A DNA stretch of 64,000 nt from Helopsaltes ochotensis (lineage: Eukaryota; Chordata; Aves; Passeriformes; Locustellidae): contig VXBM01000138.1 in NCBI GenBank assembly GCA_013400155.1, positions 927,297 through 991,296 on the forward strand, read 5' to 3'. The notes below the pieces were generated by a model. It was not told where the DNA came from. It saw nothing but the letters and a program-made list of their open reading frames with translations, and ran no database searches. The first letter of the stretch is position 1, and the number at the start of each line of letters is the position of its first letter. The position numbers were made by a program, and so were the translations under genes. Of this stretch, positions 38,290-47,734 are shown piece by piece.

Positions 38290-39173
38290 TAAGGGCCTCA
38301 GATTCCTAAAGGAAAATCTTAACAGCAAGGACTGAGGGAAATAAGTCATTGACAAACTTGTCCTTCTCTGTCATATTACTGGGTTTCCTGTGCCATTCAG
38401 TACAGGAATTTTACCTAGTCTCTACTTTGCTACCAATATTCCTTTCAGGAAGGTGCCTGAACAAGTCTGCATTTGTTCTCCTAAAGCCAAGGGTTGTGAT
38501 CCTGTATTTTGCCTTTCTCCCTCTGCTCGGGATCCTGAATTCCACCATCTCATACAGCCAAGGTTGCTCACACCTTCACATCCCTGCCCTTCCTTTCTTG
38601 TGTCAGGTCCAGCGGAGCACCTGCTACCACTGAATCATTGATTCCTTGGGTAAAAAGAAATCACCAATGGCCATCAGAAAACTCCTGGATCCATGTGCCC
38701 TGCTCTGCTGTCCCTGCAGTAGCTCTTGAAGAGCCTAAAATCTGGAAGACAAGGTTCTGTTAATGTGAGGTCCTTCCTATTTTCTAGAGAAGGTTGTACG
38801 AATGCACTCCCACACCTGAGCAGGTGTTTCCATATAAGGAAAAGGGATTTCAGTTTTACCTCTGACTATTATTGAAATGCACCAGAACTTTCTGTTCTTC
38901 AGTCTTTGGCCCAGTGCCAGCACAGGAGCACTTGTTGGGGTTTAGAAATGTTTCTCAAAACCTGTAGCTGTTTATATTGGCAGCAAGCCAAATTGTCCCT
39001 CCTTGATCATGGTATACTTAAAAGACTGCATAGAACTGCTCAGTGCTTTTTTGGACAGCCTTAGCCAGTGCAAGTGATTTCTCTACACTGTATTTGACTT
39101 TTTTTTTTTTCTTGTCATCAATATTAATGTCAATAAGAAGCAAAGTGTGAAGACACTTCCAAAGTTCCTTTGC

Positions 39174-39175
<2 letters not shown>
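38290..39175. other. Unique DNA, no gene recognised
   Basis: Two overlapping open frames (38349-38633 and 38390-38641) occur but lack splice signals or recognisable motifs. A phrase at about 38935 (GTTGGGGTTTAGAAATG) resembles an LTR start but has no supporting partner. Confidence 0.4.
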
Positions 39176-39177
<2 letters not shown>

Positions 39178-39209
<32 letters not shown>

Positions 39210-39240
39210 TATTTTTTTTCTTTTTTTTTTTTTTTTTTTT
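39178..39240. repeat. Long poly(T) tract
   Basis: 63 bp of T with interruptions only at GTA and one C. Immediately downstream on the plus strand is GGTATTATTTATTG. On the minus strand this is AATAAATAATACC followed by a long poly(A). Confidence 0.95.
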
Positions 39241-39791
39241 GGTATTATTTATTGCTTTTGTCATTATTAAAATCTTCCTTTTACAAAGGATGTCCAGAGA
39301 AGTTGTCTCACTGTTATCAAGCTGCTCTGGGAGGCTGCAGGTCAACCCTGACTTGATACATCTTCAGGGGGGCTTATTACACTCTGGCCACGTGTAAGAT
39401 TGTATCAGAAGGTCTTTTTATTTTTTTTCTTCCCATCTGAGTTATCAGAAACATTCACTATGATGTTGTCAATGTTGGTTTGCTGTTTAATGCTGATGCT
39501 TAAATTTTAAGTTGCCTCATCATTCACCCCAATGTAAAGATCATGCATTCCCACTGATCTCTCACATAAAGGCAGTTTACCTCTCTTCATCTTTCTGGAC
39601 TGTATACATCCAAGACAATGTTCTAATTTTGTCAGCTATCCCACTCTGGGATCCCAAGGAGATTGCATTCCAGCAACAGCGCACACACCTTTTAATTATG
39701 GCATAATATTTTTTAGTAATATGTAATATCAATCTTTTTCAATACTGCTATAACATCATGTAGATTCAAATTTGTAAGGATTTTTGGTGGG

Positions 39792-39815
39792 GTTTTTTTT
39801 GTTTGTTTTGTTTTG

Positions 39816-39846
<31 letters not shown>

Positions 39847-39847
39847 T
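39792..39847. repeat. (TTTTG)n microsatellite
   Basis: About nine TTTTG units flanked by T runs. Confidence 0.95.
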
Positions 39848-39849
39848 GA

Positions 39850-42800
39850 TATTTGTCTCCTCTGGAATAGATGCAGGTTCTCTCATCCTCCAACTGCCTA
39901 TTCACATATAACAGTCTTTGCTTATTCACTCAATTTATCAGGACCCTGCAGACTATTCATTAGGGTCTGTCCAGAAGAACCAAAAAAATAACAAAGCAGA
40001 TTGATCTTATATGGTATTATTTTGTCTTTCATCGCTTCACTAAGTTTCTTAGTGACTTGATAGAAAATGACCCATATTATATAATGTGAATAATAAAATG
40101 TGCCAGTTTTCCATAATATTCAGTAATATTGTTTCATTGTTATTACAGTTTTTCATATTATTATGACCATTTCTTCAATGCCATCAGCCTGGATTGTTTC
40201 ACCTTATCTTAGGTAGCTAAACGAAATGCCTAAATTACTACTTTAGCTGTCTGAGCTAGTTTACCTGATGTTATGACTTTATTGTAGCATACTGCAATAT
40301 TAAATTCTGGTAAGAGGGCAATGCTGATATGAGGTACTCTGAATTTTTCTCTAGGGAAACCTGTATCTCTCCACTAAAGAAATATATGCAGATAGCCTAG
40401 AGGTCTCAACAATAGCAGAGAGAATGGTATGAATCTGGGACATGATGTCCAGGAGACCTTCTTATTCTGACAAATATGAGCAGTGTGATAAACCCCTTGC
40501 CTTTGTACATACACTGTACTCATCAGATCTAAAACCCCTCAAAATTCAAAATTAAAATTTCTCTGCACTTCACTGGGGTATTTTCCTGCAATTTCATCAC
40601 AAAGAGGTTGTGAAATGCTTGTGGTTTTCTTTTGCTGGGATCGCATCCTCTAAATCATCACAGGAGAAAGCCACATAAAGATTTGAAAGCTTCTTCTCCG
40701 AATTTGTCTGAGTGCCTCCTTGAAAGAGCCATAGCTTTGATACTTGCAATACTGATTCTATTTCAGATATTTCAGTTGGCAACTTAGAGTTGCTGTTTTT
40801 ATTCCCTGAAAAGACATAGTCAGGTATTAATCCTGAAGTTTCTTCTTTTGGTAGTCAAAGTAGTTAAATATCCAACACCACAAAAATTCTGAAAATTTAA
40901 CCCATATTCTTCTGAGTGTCAGCATCACATACGAGAACCATGGTGTTATAAACTGAATGGAAAATAAGGAATATATCTCTTGGACTGCAGTGTATTTGAT
41001 TTTAAGTGAACTAGAAAAGAAATGTTGATTTTAACTGAAACAGACCTCATAATTTACTGACATGCATTCTTTTGAAAATACAGGCTCTGGACAGGTATAG
41101 AGGTTGACTGCCTATTGAATTTGGCCTTAGGATATCCATCTTAGGCAGGGAACTTGCAATGAAACCAGACATCAAGTTTGCATTCAATAAACAGGACAGG
41201 CAAGACAGGTCACACTTTAGTTCTGGACAACATAATTGCATCCCACAGGACAGCAAAAATCTGGATATTTCCCTCTCCCCGTGAGGAATCTAGAGGCTAT
41301 GCCTCCACTTATTAGTTGTTTTTAGACTTTCTCCAGTATGTTGCCAGGATCCTCTATTGTCTCATCATGTACATTCATGGCAATAGAAAGAGATGGGTAA
41401 CAGCAGAACACAGACTCTGGCTATCTGTAAACAGGGAAAATATATTCCATCAGAAGCATTATAAAGTCTGCTCAATGCCCAGGACAGCAATGCAGTTTTT
41501 CCTTCTTTCTCTTTTCTCACTTTGCCCGTTTTTTTTTAGTAGAGTACATCACTGCTTTGATTTCCTCTTTATCTGGACACACTTGTGTCTTCAACATTCA
41601 TATGGATCCTCCCATCTCCCCATCTCAAGTCTCAGGCATAGTTTGAGCTGCACTGAAGACAACCTTGGTAGTTCCCTCTGTACAGTGCCATGACTTCCAC
41701 AGAACTGAAAACAAATGTATTTCTCAGTCATGAACTGGAACTAATCAAATCTAAACAAAAAGCATCTTTATTTTGTCCTTTGGTGGGTATTTTTCAGCCA
41801 TTATTTGCCATTATCTTTAAAGTAGAGATTTTCTGATTGGCCATCACAGAGATGATCATTCAGAAGCCCAGAGCCCAGGTGAGCAGAGATGTGCTATCAA
41901 ACTCACTAAAGGTAGGCACCTTCTTTGACTCGCTAAATGAGTGGGTGCAGCCACCAGTGAAACAACAGGTAGGGGGCAGCTGGAGAAGAATGAAGGAGGA
42001 AGAACTTCTCCAAGAGGCAACTGTGGATGACATCTCAGAGCTCACTGTCTTAGCTGTCATTGTTTCATCTCAGTAAAGCTCACATCAGCTCAATCTTTCT
42101 AACAAAGAAAGTACAAACGCTGGTAACACAGAAAGCTACTACATCTGTGTTAAATGCTGGGGTAAATGCAGGTGTAAATTCTATATATGGCCATAATATT
42201 CAAGTGTTTTTAGTTTAAGCAGCTCTGAAGAAAATATTGTAAGATTTTGACAAGTTTTATCAACTTACGTATCCCACAAAAATCAATATTTGATACATTT
42301 CTACTTAGATAAAAGGGTTAATTTCAACTCCTATGGCTAGCATATACTAATTAATGTTCTGAAGCCCTGTTGTACTTTTACTATAAACTATCTGGTCAAT
42401 GCCAGTTGCAGTAAATCCTGTCAGTTAATGTGTTAAAATTTACATAGACCTCACAGGAGTCATAATGTACATTGGCTATAAAATTCTAGCCAGTATCATG
42501 TATCACAAGCATCAGTTTATTTTAATGGAAGTATGATTTATAAGCATTTTCACAGGTGATATTTAATAGATATTAGAAAAAACTGTGAAGCCTACTTATA
42601 TGCTACAAATCTAACAGGGGGAAAAGTAATTGCCACAATGTGTATTTCAAGAGATTTACAAAAGTTGCTGAGCCTTAAAAGATAAGGATTTGTGAAGAAC
42701 AGGAAACTGAGATATGCTTTGCTTTAAGTTGTCATAAAATTTTCACTCTCTCTTAGCCCTCTGGTGACATTTTTGGATGACTTTGGGATTGTAACCCTCT

Positions 42801-44080
42801 AAAAGAGAAACACTGACACAGAGTCTAAGATGTACATGGAGTTAGAAGTTTTCAAGGCCTTCAACACTTATTTTATTTTACTGAAAAGAGAGTTTCCATT
42901 GATTTCTTCTCCTAACTGAGCTGTCTTTTGTGCTAGAATAACAGGGAAGAGTGCTATTAAAAACCTTAGGATTCTGTAGACAAAAGAAAGTCAGAAAGAG
43001 CTGCCATGTAATTCACAACAGTTTATGAACTACATGTACTGTACTCTGTATTTTCCCAGCCACTGCTGTGATAGCTAATGTCTCCCAATAGTACAAGTGA
43101 CACTTACTGATGGCATAGTTTTATGTTAACTGTATTCCATTAGCAGATTTCTCTGTAAATCCCTAGGATGCATTGATTGATAACACAACTCCACATGGAA
43201 TTTCAGTACAAACCCATCATATTACTGCATATCCCACTAACTGTATATCTCAGAAAGACTTCCAGTAAAATTGCAAAAGTATTGTTTAGTCCAGTTTTGT
43301 TCTAAATATCTTCTTCAAGATCCAGGTACTTTTTGTGCCTAAGCAGTGTTTTAGGATAAATTGTAAATCAAATTAATTTGGATCAACATGTGGTAGAATT
43401 ATAGAGGCATATAAGATACCCAACTACCTACTAGTGAGAAAGACAACAGTTATTTACCAGACTCTAGCATTACTACTAGGAAAGGATTTGCTCTCATATG
43501 TGGCCTATTTACTAAATAGCAAAATCATAACTACTTTCAATTCTAGAAAATTATACTAACCACATTTATATACACATCTAGCACATCTGTGAAATGTGTA
43601 TCACAGGGCGCTGCAATAAACTAGGGCTTCTTCTGCTCTTACTTTCCATGTTTCAGACAACACCTGCATTTAGCATCCATTGTTGCTTTGTCATTAACTG
43701 TTCAGTATTTTAAGTTCTGTTAGTGAGACACATTATATTTAATTAATGTAATAAAGACATAGCTCCAGTGAAGTCAGTGTTATTCCTTCCCTTTATTCAA
43801 TTAAGAACAATTTCACGAAAAAAAGCAGCTGAATTTGACTACTTTGTAAGGACAATTACTTTTAGGAAATAAAAAAATTGAAACAGACCGCTTATTTAAC
43901 ATGGGGTAACACCATCTAGCTTTAACAGATCCAGTTTGTTAATGGTATCAAAGGGTTTGAAACATTTCCTTTCATAGAATGAAACTTTTGGTTCTGCTTA
44001 CTCCAATTGACTAAATGGCATCTAAACTTAAAAGGATACAAAAAGTAAGCAGACAACTAAGACACTGACAAATATTTTTG
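39850..44080. other. Unique A+T-rich DNA, no gene recognised
   Basis: No repeat family was recognised in about 4.2 kb. Open frames at 41316-41693 (125 codons, hydrophobic and cysteine-rich in its second half) and 41837-42076 (79 codons) lack splice context or known motifs. Confidence 0.4.
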
Positions 44081-44690
44081 CTCTTTCACTGTAACTATGT
44101 AAATAACTACTCACTTTCTCTATGTGTGACATTTGGGATATGCAGTAATACAAAAGTCTTTAAACAGTATTTCTTTGCTGTAGGACATCATTAGTGCTAC
44201 ACATTTTAACTGACCCATGCCTAGCATTTATTACCAGCCACAAAGTATACCTGCAGATTAAGGTAAAAAAGCAGAATACAATCAAATTATTCTGTCAACC
44301 TTTGAAGTGCATAACTAGACTGTGGCCCTGTTATCTTTACATTCTGTTATAATGGAACTTGGAGAGACAAAGTGCAAACATCCGTGAATTCTTGACTACA
44401 ACATCTGCAGCAAACTGAATACACATATACCTTTGCATAATGTATGCATTAATCCAAGCTGCAGAGAAAGTCAAACCTTCAACTAATCATCACCCCAGAC
44501 TTCTAACTAAACAGCTATAAGGCAAATCTCTTCTAAATGTAATTCTGTCAATTACAGTGCAGCTGCACCAGGGATAAATATGGCCCATTGTCACCGTGAT
44601 TGATGATTTGGCTACACTGGGTCAGAACTGGGTCGTAACAAGAATGCTGTTTTTGATAAATCCTCCTCACTGACTTTCTCCTGTGACATC
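44080..44690. promoter_or_regulatory. Possible enhancer-like conserved non-coding element
   Basis: A repeat-free block contains clustered homeodomain-type words. TATGCATTAAT (44443-44453) is next to TTTGCATAATG, both POU/octamer-like. TGATTGATGATTTGG (44598-44612) resembles a HOX-PBX/MEIS composite site. CAATTACAG and the E-box CAGCTG lie between. Such clusters are typical of developmental enhancers in gene deserts. Conservation was not tested. Confidence 0.3.
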
Positions 44691-44787
44691 CACTTAAAAA
44701 ACAAAGAAATCCAAAACCCCACACTTTTTAACATGGTTTGTTTTATAAGGAGAAGGAGGTAGTCAAGGAAAAAATAAAGTCAGTAAT

Positions 44788-44872
44788 GTTGTTGGGGGTT
44801 TTGGGGGGGGTTTTGTTTGTTTGTTTGTTTGTTTTTGGTTTTTTGTTGTTGTTTGTTTTTGGTTTTTTTTTC
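44788..44872. repeat. G/T-rich low-complexity tract
   Basis: GGGGGTTTTGGGGGGGGTTT followed by TTTG units. On the plus strand it is virtually free of A and C. Successive G runs could form a quadruplex. Confidence 0.9.
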
Positions 44873-44874
44873 CT

Positions 44875-45350
44875 AAGGGGACCATTCACCCGTTATAACA
44901 ATAGGGGGAGTTGTTGATTTCAGCATGTACTTTCCACTTTTCCGTTTGCATTAATGAGAGCTCTATGCAACGTCCCTGGAGTATCAATGGGAGAATAGAT
45001 CATTAGGAGCCTGATAACTCTATTTGTTACTGTGTATGAACTTCCTTGAGCACCTGACTTTAAGCCTGACTTTAAACCAAAGGTAGCTGCAACTTCTTGT
45101 GCTGAAAAAAATAACAGTTCAGGATCTAGTATCATTCATACCAAAGTATTTTCTCCTGCAGGAAATCTCAGAAAAATAATACTCAGTAGTCCCATATTTT
45201 ACCACGACACTATGATCGCCTGAAATAGATGGGTAGTTCTGGCTCCCAGCACTCTGTTACCACCAAATTCATTGCCAGTTTTAGATTGTGTTGCAATTAT
45301 AGCTGGCCATAGACAATGCCATACACTGACAGCCTTTTTCAAGGGATTGT
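44875..45350. other. Unique DNA, no gene recognised
   Basis: A 71-codon minus-strand open frame is present (44920-45135), without motif or splice support. Confidence 0.4.
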
Positions 45351-45354
45351 AGCT

Positions 45355-45580
45355 TTTTTGCACAGTGCTTTATTTCTTCCAGGAAACCATACTGATTATC
45401 ACAGAGAATATTTCTATTCTATAATTATTAGCTGACTGCTTATTTTGTCAACCTTTTTTATTTTTTGCCTAGTACCAGGTTCAAACTAACCAGACTGTAG
45501 CTACCTAGGTCAGCCTGTTTGCCCTTCTACTGCTGAGCTTACACTTTTGCATATCCAGTCCTATGGAATGTCTTCAAGAA
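45355..45580 (-). pseudogene. CR1 LINE ORF2 relic (start of reverse-transcriptase domain)
   Basis: On the minus strand the frame reads DLGSYSLVSLNLVLGKK. It is a decayed form of the DxxNYRPVSLxSVxGK segment at the start of the CR1 reverse-transcriptase domain. The flanking plus-strand phrases 'AACCAGACTGTAGCTACCTA', 'TTTGCCCTTCTACTGCTGAG' and 'AGGAAACCATACTGATTATC' match the same CR1 region in order. Stops and indels follow, so it is dead. The conserved part lies far upstream of the CR1 3' end, which is missing. Confidence 0.7.
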
Positions 45581-45589
45581 AGCTGAAGG

Positions 45590-45620
45590 AAAGAAAGAAA
45601 AAAAAAATAAAAAAGGGAAA
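45590..45620. repeat. A-rich purine tract
   Basis: GAAAGAAAGAAAAAAAAAAT-type sequence directly beside the LTR-like copy A. Confidence 0.9.
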
Positions 45621-45624
45621 AGTA

Positions 45625-46030
45625 ACATAAATACACTGCAGAGCTCTTTATTAGGGCTGCTCTGAACATTACAATGCTAAGATGAGACATCTGTTATTGC
45701 TGGTAAGTGTTACAGGATGTACCCAGACACTCTCAAAGCCGCTCTCTCCATGTCTGTACTCTGGTCTGATTAGCTCCAGCTCTTTGAACATATATGCTTC
45801 TAGTGAAACTGTCTGCTCCATGTTTGTATATGCCCTTCCCAGTATCATACTTCCAGGTTTCTCAGGGCTTGTACTCTTTTGTCCTTCATCTTCAGGTGCA
45901 AAACCTGTAAAGTGGGGTGCTGAGGTTGCTGCTCCCTGTGGTTTTCCATTAGAACTGAGGTGTTCCGCAAGGGAACCTTTCAGAAATTCTCCATAAAGAT
46001 GAGACAAAGCTAGCACAACTGTTTAAATAG
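45625..46030 (-). mobile_element. LTR-like dispersed repeat, copy A
   Basis: Minus-strand element sharing anchors with copy B (35240-35375). On the minus strand it ends with a poly(A) signal AATAAA (plus-strand TTTATT at 45647-45652), and a TATTTAAAC box lies at its other end (about 46022-46030). A 115-codon open frame (45669-46016, minus) runs through most of it and has acidic, S/T/P-containing protein-like composition. I recognise no domain. It may be an LTR, or a retroposed or transcribed 3' exon; the shared second copy favours a repeat. Confidence 0.5.
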
Positions 46031-46034
46031 GAGC

Positions 46035-46755
46035 TTCTGTTAATTTCAGATATTTTGATTAAAAGATAGTAAAGGGAACTTCAACAGCTTAACAGAGGAA
46101 GATAGGGAACAAACAGCCTTTGATAGAGGGGAGGTGCTGAGCAACAAAGAGGAAAGAGTGAGATAGCTAAGCAAAAATTCTCACTCGGCATAATTGCAGA
46201 CATAAACTGCTCTTAAATTCTCTTTGTCAAAAACAAGAGTGCATTTACTCCTCTTCACTCTCTACCAATAATCACCTAAATTAAATTTTATAGGATTTAT
46301 CATCCTTTGATCTGCACTTCCCATGGGGATTCACGGCTGTTAAGATGTGTTTATTTCTGCCTGAGGCAGATAAAATCTTTGGATTTGGGATGAGAAGCAG
46401 GGTCAGAAGATAAACAAGTTCCCAGGACTGGTAATGACATAGAGATGAAGAATGCTGACAACAACAGCAAAACAGAAAAGAGACATTTATTTGAGAATGA
46501 GACATTAAATTTGTAAAGTGAATCTCTGATGATGAAAATCTTGGTACATACAAAATGATTCACAGCACTTTATCTAATTAATAATAACCTCAACCAATCA
46601 GGATACATGGATTTTCAGATACTACTTTATGAAGATGCACCCATACAAAAATTTGATAATTAAAATATTTTAGAAAGATTCCCATCTAAAAAGACCAGGA
46701 TGAACTAAGACAACACTCTGTCTCATGTCTGTGGGTCAGGAATGTCATCAGGTTG
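46035..46755. other. Unique DNA, no gene recognised
   Basis: Nothing was recognised, only short open frames. Confidence 0.4.
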
Positions 46756-46758
46756 GTT

Positions 46759-47415
46759 TGTAGTAGAAAAGTCCCGACAAAAGCTGTTTAAAAGTTCTAT
46801 TTGCAAGCCCTGTGTCGAAGGAAGTCGAGGAGTCCGCTGAAATTTTCCAGGTTGCTTTTGTGTTTTTATCTGTTACATGTTTTTCCAGCACTCTGCAGAG
46901 GTCTGCACGGCACTGAGGTCCTCCGACTGACCTCCCTGAGGCGTGACATTATCTTTATAGTCGAAACTACGTGTTCCATGTTTACCTCTATTTACCTATA
47001 ATCATCATTTTTATTGAAAAGTTCACTTCTACTCTAAACCAAATAAATTGTGCTATCCCAAGCAGAAAAATGGTGACCAAGGAGAAGCTGGACAGGGACA
47101 CACCCAGATTCCTCCATGTTGCCTCCTTGACCCCCTTTCTAAAAACCCCAAAATCTACTTTTTCACCCTGTGATAAACTAACTATCCTAGAAATCAAGCT
47201 CTCACGGCTTGTAAATCTTCACTCATAGCTGGTAAATTTTCCCATGGGCTAAAGTCAAAGGCACTATCATTTTTATCTTTGTGCCAGGGTTTCTGAGCCC
47301 CCTGCGAGGGTCTCAAACCATCCAGGGCAGACAGAAGAATGTCCTGGGCTCTGAAAGAATGTCTGATGCCCATTCTGTTCCAGCTTCTAGGCATTGTAAA
47401 TCTCAATAGCTTCAC
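46759..47415 (-). mobile_element. ERVL-like LTR with adjoining internal sequence
   Basis: Read on the minus strand, 47415 to about 47200 resembles the non-coding 3' end of a bird ERVL-type element. It is followed by a probable LTR containing 'AGGGTGAAAAAGTAGATTTT' and 'GGTGTGTCCCTGTC'. A poly(A)-like zone (AGATAAAAACACAAAAGC) follows, and it terminates at TTTTCTACTACA (plus-strand TGTAGTAGAAAA at 46759). Class is from memory of passerine LTR families. No coding domain is intact, and target-site duplications were not identified. Open frames up to 73 codons inside are fragments. Confidence 0.6.
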
Positions 47416-47482
47416 ACACTACTTTTGTACCTTTTTTTTTTACCAAATTCTCAAATCCTTGCATATTCATCATCTGGAACCT

Positions 47483-47730
47483 TTCCAGCCATGAAGATGG
47501 AGCACTTCTCCTATGAGCAAAGTCTGGAAGAATTGGGATTGTTCAGCTTGGAAAAGAGAAGGCTTTGAGGTAACCAAATTGTGGCCTTACAGTACCTGAA
47601 GGGAGCCAAAAGGAAAGATGAAGTAATATTTACAAGAGCCTGTAGTGAGAGAATGGTGGGAATTAAAACGGAAAGGAAGTGGGTTTAAATGATATATTAG
47701 AAAAAAAATTATTTACTCTGAATATTTAAA
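47483..47730 (+). mobile_element. CR1 LINE fragment lacking its 3' end
   Basis: 'CCATGAAGATGGAGCACTTC', 'TGGGATTGTTCAGCTTGGAA', 'TACAGTACCTGAAGGGAGCC' and 'AAATGATATATTAGAAAAAA' match the CR1 3' region in plus orientation with substitutions and deletions. Similarity stops in an A-rich run near 47730, before the usual terminal repeat, so both ends are missing. Confidence 0.85.
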
Positions 47731-47734
47731 AAAA

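Noticed and set aside
39130..39397. Lysine- or phenylalanine-rich frames near 39.2 kb.
   Set aside because: They are translations of the poly(T) tract.
41316..41693. A 125-codon plus-strand frame with a hydrophobic, cysteine-containing second half.
   Set aside because: The hydrophobic part comes from T- and TTC-rich sequence. No signal peptide logic, splice sites or homology was recognised.
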